Assembly (NCBI GenBank): GCA_040880285.1
Contig: JBBDIT010000058.1
Coordinates: 25,537 to 89,536 of the forward strand
DNA: 64,000 nt
Direction: 5' to 3'
From: JANQJA01 sp040880285
Lineage (GTDB): Bacteria; Pseudomonadota; Gammaproteobacteria; Pseudomonadales; Azotimanducaceae
The translations under genes and the position numbers were made by a program. Below are positions 29,178-38,621 of this stretch, piece after piece (position 1 is the first letter of the stretch; each line of letters begins with the position of its first letter). A model generated the notes under the pieces. The model was not told the DNA's origin. It saw only the letters and a program-made list of their open reading frames with translations, and made no database searches.

Positions 29178-30322
29178 TACTGTGTTTGGCCGCGCGCTTC
29201 TATCAGTTGGATGAAGTAATCGAATAGTGGTGCCGCATCATGCGGACCCGGACTTGCCTCAGGATGCCCCTGAAAACCGAAAGCAGGCTTATCTACCAGG
29301 TGTATACCTTGCAGGGATCCGTCAAACAGGGACCTGTGGGTTACCCGCACCGAGTTCGGCAAGGCGATATCGTCAATACAAAAGCCATGGTTTTGAGACG
29401 TGATCAGTACCGTACCATCATCGAGGTTTTTCACCGGATGGTTTGCGCCATGGTGCCCATGCCTCATCTTGGTCGATTTCATTCCGGCAGCCAGCCCAAG
29501 TAACTGCAACCCAAGGCATATTCCGAATACCGGCACTTCGGTTGCAAGAATCTCCCTGATCGCCTCGATAGCGTAAAGGCAAGGATCCGGGTCACCCGGG
29601 CCGTTGGAAAGAAATACACCATCCGGCTGCATCGCCAACACCGCCGAGGCAGTGGTCTCGGCTGGCACTACCGTCAGGCGACAGCCCCGGTCTGCAAGCA
29701 TCCGCAAGATATTGCGTTTAACTCCAAAGTCATAGGCCACCACGTGATACTTGAAATCAGTCAGTACCGGGTAACCTTCCCCGAGACGAAAAGTTCCCTC
29801 GTGCCATTCATAGGCGTTGCGCGTACTGACTTGCCTTGCCAGATCCATACCCTTGAGCCCCGGGAAACCACGGGCCGCTTCTATAGCGCCGGCGATATCC
29901 CCTTCTGAAAGCTCATCGGTGCAAAGAATGCAGCCATCCTGGGAACCCTCATCTCGCAACATGCCCGTCAATCGCCTGGTATCGATACCAGCAATCCCAA
30001 CGACATTGCGCTCTTTGAGATATTCATCCAGAGAACGGGATTTGCGCCAGCTGGACGCGAGCCGCGGAAGATCACGGATTACCAGACCCGATGCCCAGAT
30101 GCCGTCAGACTCCTCGTCTTCCGGGTTGGTACCGGTATTGCCGATATGGGGGTGCGTGAGAGTAACAATCTGGCTCGCATAGGATGGGTCGGTGAGGATT
30201 TCCTGGTAGCCGGTCATGGCGGTGTTAAATACCACCTCGCCAGTTACCTGACCCTGCGCACCAATAGCAGTACCCTGGAACACACTACCGTTCGCGAGGG
30301 CGAGCACTGCTTTACTGGTCAA
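29177..30322 (-). CDS. carA: Carbamoyl-phosphate synthase small subunit
   Basis: Glutaminase subunit supplying ammonia to CarB. Class I amidotransferase motifs: VFGICLGLQLLGLAAG (nucleophile Cys), GHHGANHPV and GHPEASPGPHD (His and Glu of the triad). The N-terminal half has the CPSase small-subunit fold (NTAMTGYQEILTDPSYA). 381 residues. A strong hairpin terminator at 30410-30444 lies upstream, between dapB and carA, so carAB may have its own promoter or be attenuated there. Confidence 0.97.
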   Translation of the reverse strand: MTSKAVLALANGSVFQGTAIGAQGQVTGEVVFNTAMTGYQEILTDPSYASQIVTLTHPHIGNTGTNPEDEESDGIWASGLVIRDLPRLASSWRKSRSLDEYLKERNVVGIAGIDTRRLTGMLRDEGSQDGCILCTDELSEGDIAGAIEAARGFPGLKGMDLARQVSTRNAYEWHEGTFRLGEGYPVLTDFKYHVVAYDFGVKRNILRMLADRGCRLTVVPAETTASAVLAMQPDGVFLSNGPGDPDPCLYAIEAIREILATEVPVFGICLGLQLLGLAAGMKSTKMRHGHHGANHPVKNLDDGTVLITSQNHGFCIDDIALPNSVRVTHRSLFDGSLQGIHLVDKPAFGFQGHPEASPGPHDAAPLFDYFIQLIEARGQTQ

Positions 30323-30409
30323 TGACTAGTCTCCAATCACATCGTCGGGCCAGACCAATTATCCCATCGCTATCGGGCAGATTCTTTGCTCTGGCTCCGT
30401 CTCCAGGTC

Positions 30410-30444
30410 GAAAAAAAGCGAGATGGAATTACTTCCGTCTCGCT
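30410..30444 (-). terminator. Intrinsic terminator (or attenuator) between dapB and carA
   Basis: Arms at 30418-30428 and 30433-30443 (GCGAGATGGAA and TTCCGTCTCGC, one G-T wobble, 4-base loop) form a 12-bp stem with the outer A-T pair. On the minus strand the stem is followed by seven T. It is about 120 bases after the dapB stop and 90 before the carA start, so it can end the heat-shock/dapB transcript or attenuate carAB. Confidence 0.85.
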
Positions 30445-30564
30445 CTTGAAATCTGGATCCACCGGGGTCTCATACTGGCGCCGTATTCTATGTGAACAGC
30501 AGGTCCGATACCAGTACGACCACAAGATAATTACACATTCATTCGAACGGCCGCAGGAACGCAG

Positions 30565-31371
30565 TTAGTCACGGAGTCCGAGCACATCCTGCATATCAAA
30601 AAGACCCGGGTCCCTTGCCGCAATCCAGCTTGCCGCACGAATCGCACCTTGAGCGAAGTTGGCCCGGCTCTGGGCACGATGGGTCAACTCAATTCGCTCA
30701 CCCGGTCCGGCAAACATCACAGTATGGTCGCCGACAATATCGCCCGCCCTGATCGAATGAAATCCGACCTGCCGACGATCACGTTCACCGGTCACACCGA
30801 CCCTGCCATGCACTGCGATTTCCGCCAAATCTCGTCCCAACGCGCGCGCAATCACTTCTCCGAGGCCCAGTGCAGTGCCAGAAGGGGCATCGACCTTGTG
30901 TCGGTGGTGTGCTTCCGTGATCTCAATATCGACATCATCACCAAGGATCGTAGCGGCAATTTCTGCCAGTTTGAACAGGACATTGACACCAATTGAGTAA
31001 TTAGGCGCAAAGGCAATCGCAATTTTCCCTGCTGCACGCTTGATGGCTTCCTTATGCTCATCTGACAGACCGGTCGTTCCAATTACCATCGGCTTGCCAT
31101 GCTCATGACAGATGGAGACATTGACAGCGGTCGCCGATGCAACCGTAAAGTCAATGAGCACATCAAAACGGTCTATCACGCCCTCAAGATCGTCTGTAAC
31201 CAGTACGCCCAGCTGGCCAATACCAGCCAGATCACCAATGTCCTGGCCCAATTCCGGTGCGCCGGGACGCTCGATCGCAGCCGCGAGCGACAGGTCCCCG
31301 GCCTCGTTTATCACTGCCACCAGTGTCCGGCCCATCCTGCCAGCGGCACCCGTTATCGCGACTTTGGTCAT
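30565..31371 (-). CDS. dapB: 4-hydroxy-tetrahydrodipicolinate reductase
   Basis: Reduces hydroxy-tetrahydrodipicolinate with NAD(P)H in the lysine/diaminopimelate pathway. Rossmann motif AITGAAGRMGRTLV at the N-terminus, ATGTTGLS-like loop VIGTTGLS, the substrate motif EAHHRHKVDAPSGTAL and GERIELTHRAQSR are present. 268 residues. It follows dnaJ, a conserved gammaproteobacterial order. Confidence 0.96.
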   Translation of the reverse strand: MTKVAITGAAGRMGRTLVAVINEAGDLSLAAAIERPGAPELGQDIGDLAGIGQLGVLVTDDLEGVIDRFDVLIDFTVASATAVNVSICHEHGKPMVIGTTGLSDEHKEAIKRAAGKIAIAFAPNYSIGVNVLFKLAEIAATILGDDVDIEITEAHHRHKVDAPSGTALGLGEVIARALGRDLAEIAVHGRVGVTGERDRRQVGFHSIRAGDIVGDHTVMFAGPGERIELTHRAQSRANFAQGAIRAASWIAARDPGLFDMQDVLGLRD

Positions 31372-31476
31372 GAGTCTTCCCTATTACTATTGGACTGAGC
31401 ATAGCGAATTGGCCCCTGGGCCACCACTGGCTTGATTGCCACCAGGCACTTTGGGAACTTCCGGGCAAAGGGCTCT

Positions 31477-32598
31477 CTAGTCAGTCAGGGAATCGATAAA
31501 ATTCTTGACGCCGTCAAACCAAGTGGTTCGCCTGGGGGAGTTTTTCTCACTGGACTGGCCATCGAACTCACGTAGCAGATCTTTCTGGCGTTTGGATAAA
31601 TTGACCGGGGTCTCGACAACTACCCGGCAATATAGATCGCCGATGCCACCACCACGCACCTGGGTCACGTTGACGCCCTTGCCGCGCAGACGAAACTGCT
31701 TACCAGTTTGCGTTGCCTCGGGGATTTTCAGCGTGACACGGCCATCAAGGGTAGGTACCTCAAGCTCACCGCCGAGTGTCGCATCGACAAAGCTGATAGG
31801 CACCTCGCAATAAAGATTATTACCCTCACGGGTAAATATCGGGTGTTCCCGTACATTGACCTGCACATACAGATCACCTGGCGGACCGCCATTGACGCCA
31901 GCCTCGCCCTGACCCGACAGGCGAATTCGATCACCAGTGTCGACACCAGGCGGCACTTTGACCGATAACGTCTTCTGTTCGTTTGTGCGTCCCTGTCCAT
32001 GGCAGTGATCACAGGGATCAGAAATCACTTTGCCAGTACCACGACATCGTGGGCAGGTTTGCTGGATTGAGAAAAACCCCTGCCGTGCCGTCACCTGCCC
32101 CATACCGCCACACTGGACGCAATTCATCGGTGCCGTGCCTTTTTTGGCTCCGGAACCATCGCAGTCATTACAGGGAGCCAGGGTCGTAAAGCTGATCTTT
32201 TCCGTCACTCCCCGAACGGCAGCTTCAAGGTCCAGATCGAGAACGTATTTGAGGTCGGAGCCCCGGTGGACGTTAGAACGACCGCCACGACCGCCACTGA
32301 AGATATCACCGAACATATCTTCAAAGATTGAGCTGAAACTGCCACTGTGGAATCCGCCCCCACTGCCGCCATTTTCAAACGCGGCATGTCCATACTGGTC
32401 ATATGCTCGCCGTTTCTCTTCGCTGGTCAGTACCTCGGCGGCCTCACTGGCTTCCTTGAACTTGTCCTGGGCATCAGCATCATCCGGGTTGCGGTCAGGA
32501 TGGTATTTCATGGCCAATCGACGATAAGCTTTTTTGATGTCTTGTACCGAGGCATTTCGGTCGACCCCCAATACCTCGTAATAATCTCGCTTGGCCAT
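31477..32598 (-). CDS. dnaJ: Chaperone protein DnaJ
   Basis: Hsp40 co-chaperone that stimulates DnaK ATPase. J-domain with HPD (MKYHPDRNPDD), Gly/Phe-rich linker (GGSGGGFHSGSFSS), four zinc repeats (CNDCDGSGA, CVQCGGMGQ, CPRCRGTGK, CDHCHGQGR) and the C-terminal substrate-binding domains. 373 residues. A hairpin separates it from dnaK, so DnaJ may be made in lower amount. Confidence 0.97.
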   Translation of the reverse strand: MAKRDYYEVLGVDRNASVQDIKKAYRRLAMKYHPDRNPDDADAQDKFKEASEAAEVLTSEEKRRAYDQYGHAAFENGGSGGGFHSGSFSSIFEDMFGDIFSGGRGGRSNVHRGSDLKYVLDLDLEAAVRGVTEKISFTTLAPCNDCDGSGAKKGTAPMNCVQCGGMGQVTARQGFFSIQQTCPRCRGTGKVISDPCDHCHGQGRTNEQKTLSVKVPPGVDTGDRIRLSGQGEAGVNGGPPGDLYVQVNVREHPIFTREGNNLYCEVPISFVDATLGGELEVPTLDGRVTLKIPEATQTGKQFRLRGKGVNVTQVRGGGIGDLYCRVVVETPVNLSKRQKDLLREFDGQSSEKNSPRRTTWFDGVKNFIDSLTD

Positions 32599-32673
32599 GT
32601 GTTATCAATCTTATGGTTGGTTCAGGTGTATTTTTATTTTTTGTACCACTGTTTCGCCCATCCAACAAACGGC

Positions 32674-32707
32674 AAAACGCAGGGCATTACTTCCGTAAGT
32701 CCCTGCG
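32674..32707 (-). terminator. Hairpin between dnaK and dnaJ
   Basis: CGCAGGG (32678-32684) and CCCTGCG (32701-32707) pair perfectly, with an inner ACTT-CCGT-AAGT stem. On the minus strand TTTTG follows. It looks like a weak terminator that would reduce dnaJ expression relative to dnaK or stabilise the dnaK mRNA end. Confidence 0.6.
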
Positions 32708-32746
32708 CTCACTATTGTCGCATTGCCCAGGCGTAAATCGCCGTGG

Positions 32747-34669
32747 TCAGGCCTGCTTGTCGTCTTTAACCTCTTCAAATTCGGCATCAACCGCATCCGA
32801 ATCAGTGTTATCAGTCCCGCCGTCAGCAGCACCAGGCTCGCCCTCACTCGCCTGCTCGGCGTACATGCGTTGGGCCATCTGCGATGAAGCCTCAGTCAAC
32901 TTCTGGGTAGCGGCATCGATGTTGGCCTTGTCATCGCTCTTAAGGGCTGTTTCAACCTCAGCAATGGCAGCTTCAATGGTGGCCTTCTCGTCTTCCGATA
33001 CTTTATCACCAGCCTCGGTCAGCGTCTTGCGCGTTGCATGGACCAGACCATCAGCCTGATTGCGAGCCGTGACGAGTTCCTCGAACTTGCGGTCTTCCTC
33101 TGCATGGGATTCGGCATCCTTGACCATCTGATCAATTTCATCCTCGGTCAATCCCGAAGAAGCCTTGATCTCAATCGACTGCTCTTTGCCGGTTGCCTTG
33201 TCTTTCGCCGAAACATTCAGAATACCGTTGGCATCCAGATCGAAGCTGACTTCAATCTGGGGTGTGCCCCTGGGTGCAGGCGGTATATCGGCAAGGTCGA
33301 ATCGACCCAGGGATTTGTTCTGTCCGGCCTGCTTACGCTCACCCTGTAATACGTGGATCGTTACTGCAGGCTGGCTGTCTTCTGCCGTTGAAAACACTTG
33401 CTGTTTCTTGGTCGGAATCGTCGTGTTCTTCTCGATCAATGTGCTCATCACGCCGCCCATGGTTTCGATACCGAGGGACAAGGGAGTTACGTCGAGCAAC
33501 AACACATCCTTGACGTCTCCTGAAAGGACAGCAGCCTGGATAGACGCGCCCAATGCAACCGCTTCATCCGGATTTACATCCTTGCGAGCGTCCTTACCGA
33601 AAAATTCCTTTGCCTTACGCTGGACCAATGGCATACGGGTCTGGCCACCAACCAGAATGATATCGTCTATGTCCGACACAGACAGTCCTGCATCCTTGAG
33701 CGCAGTTTTTACCGGCTCGATGGTTCGGTCGACCAACCCTTCTACCAGGGACTCAAGTTTCGACTGGGTCACCTTCATCACAAGGTGCTTGGGTCCACTT
33801 GAGTCTGCAGTGATGTAGGGTAAGTTCACTTCAGTCTGGGTGCTGCTTGAAAGTTCGATTTTCGCTTTTTCAGCAGCTTCCTTGAGCCGTTGCAACGCCA
33901 GCGGATCATTGTGCAGGTCCATGCCGTGCTCTTTCTTGAACTCCTCTGCCAGGTAGTCAATCAAACGCAAGTCGAAGTCTTCGCCACCGAGGAACGTATC
34001 ACCGTTGGTGGAGAGCACTTCGAACTGTTTCTCGCCGTCAACGTCAGCAATCTCGATAATGGAGATATCAAAGGTACCACCACCCAGGTCATAAACGGCG
34101 ATCGTCGAGTCACCCTTGCTCTTGTCAAGTCCATAGGCAAGTGCGGCTGCTGTAGGCTCGTTAATGATACGTTTGACTTCGAGACCGGCAATCCGGCCCG
34201 CATCTTTCGTTGCCTGGCGCTGTGAATCATTAAAATAGGCAGGCACCGTGATTACTGCCTCAGTGACCGGTTCGCCAAGATAATCCTCAGCCGTCTTTTT
34301 CATCTTTGTCAGAACTTGTGCGGAGACCTGGGGCGGGGCCATCTTCTTGCCTTTCGCTTCTACCCAGGCATCACCGTTATCTGCCTTGACGATCTTGTAT
34401 GGCACCATCTTGATGTCGCGCTGGACAACCTCATCGTCGAACTGTCGACCGATCAGCCGCTTGACCGCGAACAGGGTGTTGTGTGGATTCGTAACCGACT
34501 GCCGCTTGGCAGACTGGCCGACGAGAATTTCGTCGTCTTCGGTGTAAGCCACGACCGATGGTGTCGTGCGATCACCTTCTGAATTCTCAATAATTTTGGG
34601 TCTTGTACCTTCCATCACCGCGACGCATGAGTTCGTCGTGCCGAGGTCGATACCAATAATCTTAGCCAT
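32747..34669 (-). CDS. dnaK: Chaperone protein DnaK (Hsp70)
   Basis: ATP-dependent chaperone; with DnaJ and GrpE it folds proteins and controls sigma-32. The nucleotide-binding domain shows GIDLGTTNSCVAVMEG, VYDLGGGTFDISIIE and ILVGGQTRMPLVQ; the substrate-binding domain and helical lid follow, ending EFEEVKDDKQA, the EEVD-like tail. 640 residues. A sigma-32-like promoter precedes it at 34741-34769. Confidence 0.98.
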   Translation of the reverse strand: MAKIIGIDLGTTNSCVAVMEGTRPKIIENSEGDRTTPSVVAYTEDDEILVGQSAKRQSVTNPHNTLFAVKRLIGRQFDDEVVQRDIKMVPYKIVKADNGDAWVEAKGKKMAPPQVSAQVLTKMKKTAEDYLGEPVTEAVITVPAYFNDSQRQATKDAGRIAGLEVKRIINEPTAAALAYGLDKSKGDSTIAVYDLGGGTFDISIIEIADVDGEKQFEVLSTNGDTFLGGEDFDLRLIDYLAEEFKKEHGMDLHNDPLALQRLKEAAEKAKIELSSSTQTEVNLPYITADSSGPKHLVMKVTQSKLESLVEGLVDRTIEPVKTALKDAGLSVSDIDDIILVGGQTRMPLVQRKAKEFFGKDARKDVNPDEAVALGASIQAAVLSGDVKDVLLLDVTPLSLGIETMGGVMSTLIEKNTTIPTKKQQVFSTAEDSQPAVTIHVLQGERKQAGQNKSLGRFDLADIPPAPRGTPQIEVSFDLDANGILNVSAKDKATGKEQSIEIKASSGLTEDEIDQMVKDAESHAEEDRKFEELVTARNQADGLVHATRKTLTEAGDKVSEDEKATIEAAIAEVETALKSDDKANIDAATQKLTEASSQMAQRMYAEQASEGEPGAADGGTDNTDSDAVDAEFEEVKDDKQA

Positions 34670-34740
34670 TGCTACGTCTCCGATTCTGTTCCTTTGCCGG
34701 GCACTTTGCGTTCCGGGCTATTTTCGTTTAACTGCTATCC

Positions 34741-34769
34741 TATATTGGCGCGGTAAATCCAATTTCAAG
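34741..34769 (-). promoter_or_regulatory. Sigma-32 (heat-shock) promoter for dnaK
   Basis: On the minus strand CTTGAAA (34769-34763) is followed after 14 bases by CCAATATA (34748-34741), close to the sigma-32 consensus CTTGAAA/CCCCATnT. It lies about 70 bases before the dnaK ATG. Confidence 0.6.
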
Positions 34770-34811
34770 GTATTATCGGGGCCTTTCTTTCCGGCGCCCG
34801 CTCCCCGGGCC

Positions 34812-35420
34812 CTATTCAGATGGCGCCCTGGACACCATCACCATCGCCGGGCGAACCAGCCGTTCATTGAGCTGGTAGCCCTTCTGGACTACAGCAACCA
34901 CTGAATTTGGCTCAACATTCGGGTTTTCAACGATGGACATCGCCTGGTGAAGATTGGGATCAAACGGTTCACCCACTGGATCAACCGGGGTGACTCCTTC
35001 CTTTGCCAGTACGTCCAGCAATATCTTCTGGCACAGGCCAACGCCTTCTATGATGGCTCTTTCGGTCACTGAAGGCTCGCCATCGCCTGCCGCCTGCTCA
35101 GCCGATTCCACTGCCTTTTCGAGGCTGTCCACCACCGGCAGCAGATTGGAAACAAAACGTTCCAGGCCAAATTTGTGGGCGCCCTCGACATCACGCTCGG
35201 CGCGCCGTCGGACGTTCTGCATTTCTGCTTCGGCCCGCAAGGCTGCATCTTTGAACTTTTCGACTTCAGCCAGGGCCTGCTCTAAACGGTCCTCAAGGGA
35301 AGAGGATTCCTGCGCTTCGTCTTCCTGGCGCTTCTCGGTCTCCACTGATTCGGCGATTTCGGCCTGATCCTGCTCTTCTGCTGCTTTCTGGGGGTTTGTT
35401 GGTTCGGGATTTGTCATCAA
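34812..35420 (-). CDS. grpE: Nucleotide exchange factor GrpE
   Basis: Promotes ADP release from DnaK. An acidic N-terminal region (EEQDQAEIAESVETEKRQ) leads into the long coiled-coil (AALRAEAEMQNVRRRAERD) and then the C-terminal beta-domain (DPVGEPFDPNLHQAMSIVEN, GYQLNERLVRPAMVMVSR). 202 residues, with a somewhat extended acidic N-terminus. Its own sigma-32-like promoter lies at 35461-35489. Confidence 0.96.
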   Translation of the reverse strand: MMTNPEPTNPQKAAEEQDQAEIAESVETEKRQEDEAQESSSLEDRLEQALAEVEKFKDAALRAEAEMQNVRRRAERDVEGAHKFGLERFVSNLLPVVDSLEKAVESAEQAAGDGEPSVTERAIIEGVGLCQKILLDVLAKEGVTPVDPVGEPFDPNLHQAMSIVENPNVEPNSVVAVVQKGYQLNERLVRPAMVMVSRAPSE

Positions 35421-35460
35421 TTACTGTTCTCGATTCCTGTGATACAAACACTAGCAGGAT

Positions 35461-35489
35461 ATATGGGGATAAACCCCGCGCCATTCAAG
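35461..35489 (-). promoter_or_regulatory. Sigma-32 (heat-shock) promoter for grpE
   Basis: On the minus strand CTTGAA (35489-35484), 15 bases, then CCCCATAT (35468-35461), an almost exact sigma-32 site about 40 bases before the grpE ATG. It lies downstream of the palindromic element, so grpE does not depend on readthrough from hrcA. Confidence 0.75.
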
Positions 35490-35556
35490 TGAACTCATGC
35501 AAGTCGAATCAGATGAGAAACCGACGAGGCGCGGCGGACCAAGACCCTGGCCTGAC

Positions 35557-35742
35557 CTAGGAAACCTCTGAATAAGCTCGGGAAGTCTTGGCAGATTGTT
35601 CGATCCGAAGTCAGGGACCTGTTTTTCCAGGCATGGGCCATCCTTGGCCCGGTCCCGTTACATCCCTGTACCTAGCCTTCCAAAACAGGTCCCTGACTTC
35701 TCACTCGCACGATCGAGAAGGACCTGTTCAGAGGTTTCCTAG
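35557..35742. mobile_element. MITE-like palindromic element, 186 bp
   Basis: The ends are perfect 16-bp inverted repeats, CTAGGAAACCTCTGAA at 35557-35572 and its complement at 35727-35742. Inside is a second perfect 19-bp inverted pair at 35607-35625 and 35682-35700. There is no coding frame of note. CTAG at both ends could be a 4-bp target duplication, and GGAAACCTCTGAATAAG resembles terminal repeats of the IS5 group, so this is probably a non-autonomous IS5-type element. Its right end supplies the TAG stop of hrcA. Confidence 0.65.
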
Positions 35743-36791
35743 TCCTTGGCGCGTGACGCTGCCAGGGCCGCGCTCAGCACGCGAGCGGTAGCATCGACAA
35801 CAGGAATGATACGTTCATAGGCCATCCTGGTGGGCCCAATCACGCCGAGCGCCCCGACCAGATGCCCTTTCACGCTATAGGGGGACGTCACGACCGTGCA
35901 GTCGTCCAGGAGCTCATAGCCTGATTCCCTGCCAATAAACAACTGGACACCCTCCGTTTCCATACAACGGTCAAGCAGGTGCAGGATATCGCCTTTGAGG
36001 GTGAACGCCTTGAATAACTCCCTCAAGTCATCGAGCGTCACGGTCTGGTAGTGGTCCAGCAGATTCTCCTGGCCTGCCAGCACGTAATCACTGGTGTCAT
36101 CCTCTTCAAAAGCCTTTTCTGCTACCTCAATGGTAGTCCGCATAAGACTATTCATATTTTCACGATCAGATTTCATCGACGAAATCAGTCGTGTCCGGAC
36201 GCTTGCAAGGGTCTGGCCCATGAAGGCCTGGTTGATGAAATTTGAAGCTTCTTTGAGCTGGCTTTCCGAGTACTCTTGCTGCGTATAGATAATGCGATTC
36301 TGGACTTCATGATCGTCCAATACCATGATGACCAGCACTCGCTTATCCGAGAGGCCCAGAAATTCGACATGTCGCAATACGACCTGATCATGCCTCGGCA
36401 ATGTCACCAACCCGGCCATATGCGTGACCTCCGACAACAGACCCGAGGCCGACTCGATCAATTCCTGTGAAGACATGTCGGGGTCGAATTTGCTTTGCAA
36501 ATTCTCAAGGTCATAGCCTTTCAGCGGTTGAACCTGAATCAGGCTGTCCACAAACAGGCGATAGGCACGCGCCGTGGGAACACGCCCGGCGGAGGTATGG
36601 GGCGAGGTCACAAAACCCTGCTCCTCAAGATCCGCCATCACATGGCGGACACTCGCTGGACTTATCTGGAGCCCTGCTTGCTCGGAAAGTGTCTTCGAGC
36701 CGACAGGTTGGCCATCAGCAATGTAACGCTCCACCAGGGCCTTGATGAGTTGTCGGGCTTTTTCACTGATTTCCGGTTGGGTCGTCATCAC
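35739..36791 (-). CDS. hrcA: Heat-inducible transcription repressor HrcA
   Basis: Repressor of class I heat-shock genes via CIRCE operators. 350 residues: N-terminal winged helix (ARQLIKALVERYIADGQPVGSKTLSEQAG, SPASVRHVMADLEEQGFVTS), GAF-like middle and the C-terminal part ending in VIGPTRMAYERIIPVVDATARVLSAAL. Its TAG stop lies inside the terminal repeat of the palindromic element, so the last residues may differ from the ancestral protein. I found no clear CIRCE in the window. Confidence 0.94.
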   Translation of the reverse strand: MMTTQPEISEKARQLIKALVERYIADGQPVGSKTLSEQAGLQISPASVRHVMADLEEQGFVTSPHTSAGRVPTARAYRLFVDSLIQVQPLKGYDLENLQSKFDPDMSSQELIESASGLLSEVTHMAGLVTLPRHDQVVLRHVEFLGLSDKRVLVIMVLDDHEVQNRIIYTQQEYSESQLKEASNFINQAFMGQTLASVRTRLISSMKSDRENMNSLMRTTIEVAEKAFEEDDTSDYVLAGQENLLDHYQTVTLDDLRELFKAFTLKGDILHLLDRCMETEGVQLFIGRESGYELLDDCTVVTSPYSVKGHLVGALGVIGPTRMAYERIIPVVDATARVLSAALAASRAKD

Positions 36792-36925
36792 GTACTACCG
36801 CATGTTCGTGAAACATCGCCTACTGTTATCGCATATTACAACCCATAAGAAAACATGCGCCCTGTCATTGCTAGCGAGTGCGGACTAAAGTTTAATTCAG
36901 GGTCTGGGACTAGGCCTCGACATTT

Positions 36926-38596
36926 ATGCTGACTCATTTGCTCGTCAAGGACGTTGCGCTGGTTGATCATCTGGAACTCACGCTCGAGGCGGGAATGAGC
37001 GTGATCACCGGCGAGACCGGCGCGGGCAAATCCATTATGCTCGATGCCCTCGGCCTTGCACTCGGAGACCGCGCGGAATCGGGTCTCATCGCAAAAGGTG
37101 CCGACAAAGCAGAAATTCACGCCTCCTTCGACATTTCAGGTAACGAGTCTGCCAGGCGATGGCTGCAAAGCAGGGAACTCGATCATGCCGATGGCGAATG
37201 CATCTTGCGGCGCATCGTTACCAAAGATGGCCGTTCCCGGGGATTCATCAATGGCGCCCCCGTCACGGTCGGTGATCTCAAATCCCTTGGCGACATGTTG
37301 ATCGACATACATTCCCAGCATGAACATCAGTCGCTGCTAAAAAAAGACACTCACCGTCGGCTGCTGGATGAATTCGGAAAGCAGACCGCGCTTGCGCTGA
37401 AGGTCGAAGAGCTGAGCGAGCGCTACCATTCCAACCGCAGGGCTCTCGAAGCGCTGATCGCAACGAACGATGAGCAATCATCCCGTTTGCAACTCCTGTC
37501 CTATCAGGCTGAAGAACTGGCAATATTGAACACAACCACAGAGGAAGCCGGGATTCTGGAAAGCGAACAGAAATTGCTCGCCAACGCCGAGTCAATTCTT
37601 GGGGCCTGCAGCGAAGCGACAACACTGCTCTTTGAAGGTGAAAATGACAATGCACTCGCCTTGATTTCCCGGGCATTGCAGCTGGTTTCAAGCATAGACC
37701 ATGACAGAATCGGCCCCATAGTCGAAATGTTAGACAGTAGCCGTATCCAGCTACAGGAAGCCGTGAGCGACCTTACCAGATTTGGCGACGACGTGGAGCT
37801 GGACCCAAAGAGGCTGGAGGAGGTAGAAACGCGACTGACCGAGATCTACGATCTGGCCCGCAAGCATCGAATTTCCCCGACTGAAATTCCCGCACTACAG
37901 GAGAGGATCTCGTCGGAACTTCAGCAACTTGGCAATGCCGACGCCGAAATTGAACGACTGCAATCTGAAACGGAAGGGGTCAGAGCCGAATACACCGCCG
38001 CCGCTGACACTCTGTCCAGGGGTCGCGCCAAAGCCTCAAGACAACTCAAGGAGAGCGTCAGAACCCAGCTGACAGACCTGGGTATGCAGGGCGCCGTCTT
38101 TGACATCGCCCTGACCGGCAGGGAAATCCCCGGTCCCAATCCCCGCGGACACGAAGACGTCGAATTCTTGATCAGTACAAATCCAGGGGCCGCACCGCGC
38201 CCATTGAACCGGATCGCATCCGGGGGCGAACTTTCCAGGATTAGCCTTGCCATTGATGTGGTGACCGCTGATACATCCAACGTCCCAACATTGGTATTCG
38301 ATGAAGTTGACGCGGGTATTGGCGGCGCCACCGCCGAGGTGGTGGGATCACTGCTGCGGGAACTGGGTACCAAGGCCCAGATCATTTGTGTCACTCATCT
38401 AGCCCAGGTTGCGGCGCAGGGCCATCAACATTTTCTGGTAACCAAAAGTAGTGACAAGAATTCGGCCCAAACCCGCATTTCACTCCTGCGTGCGAAGGAC
38501 AGGGTTACGGAGATCGCAAGGATGCTGGGTGGACTCGAGGTGACCGAGCAGTCGCTGGCCCATGCAAAGGAGATGTATCAGACCGCTCAAAGATAG
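36926..38596 (+). CDS. recN: DNA repair protein RecN
   Basis: SMC-like ATPase for double-strand-break repair. 556 residues with the N-terminal Walker A GETGAGKSIMLDALGLALG, long coiled-coil arms, the ABC signature RIASGGELSRISLAID and Walker B LVFDEVDAGIGG, then CVTHLAQVAAQGHQHFLVTK. Divergent from hrcA, the common arrangement. No obvious LexA box was seen upstream. Confidence 0.96.
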   Translation: MLTHLLVKDVALVDHLELTLEAGMSVITGETGAGKSIMLDALGLALGDRAESGLIAKGADKAEIHASFDISGNESARRWLQSRELDHADGECILRRIVTKDGRSRGFINGAPVTVGDLKSLGDMLIDIHSQHEHQSLLKKDTHRRLLDEFGKQTALALKVEELSERYHSNRRALEALIATNDEQSSRLQLLSYQAEELAILNTTTEEAGILESEQKLLANAESILGACSEATTLLFEGENDNALALISRALQLVSSIDHDRIGPIVEMLDSSRIQLQEAVSDLTRFGDDVELDPKRLEEVETRLTEIYDLARKHRISPTEIPALQERISSELQQLGNADAEIERLQSETEGVRAEYTAAADTLSRGRAKASRQLKESVRTQLTDLGMQGAVFDIALTGREIPGPNPRGHEDVEFLISTNPGAAPRPLNRIASGGELSRISLAIDVVTADTSNVPTLVFDEVDAGIGGATAEVVGSLLRELGTKAQIICVTHLAQVAAQGHQHFLVTKSSDKNSAQTRISLLRAKDRVTEIARMLGGLEVTEQSLAHAKEMYQTAQR

Positions 38597-38621
38597 TCAG
38601 CGACTTGTTTTAATCGGTCTT

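Noticed and set aside
36792..36925. Possible CIRCE operator between hrcA and recN
   Set aside because: GCACTC appears once on the minus strand, but no TTAGCACTC/GAGTGCTAA pair could be formed.
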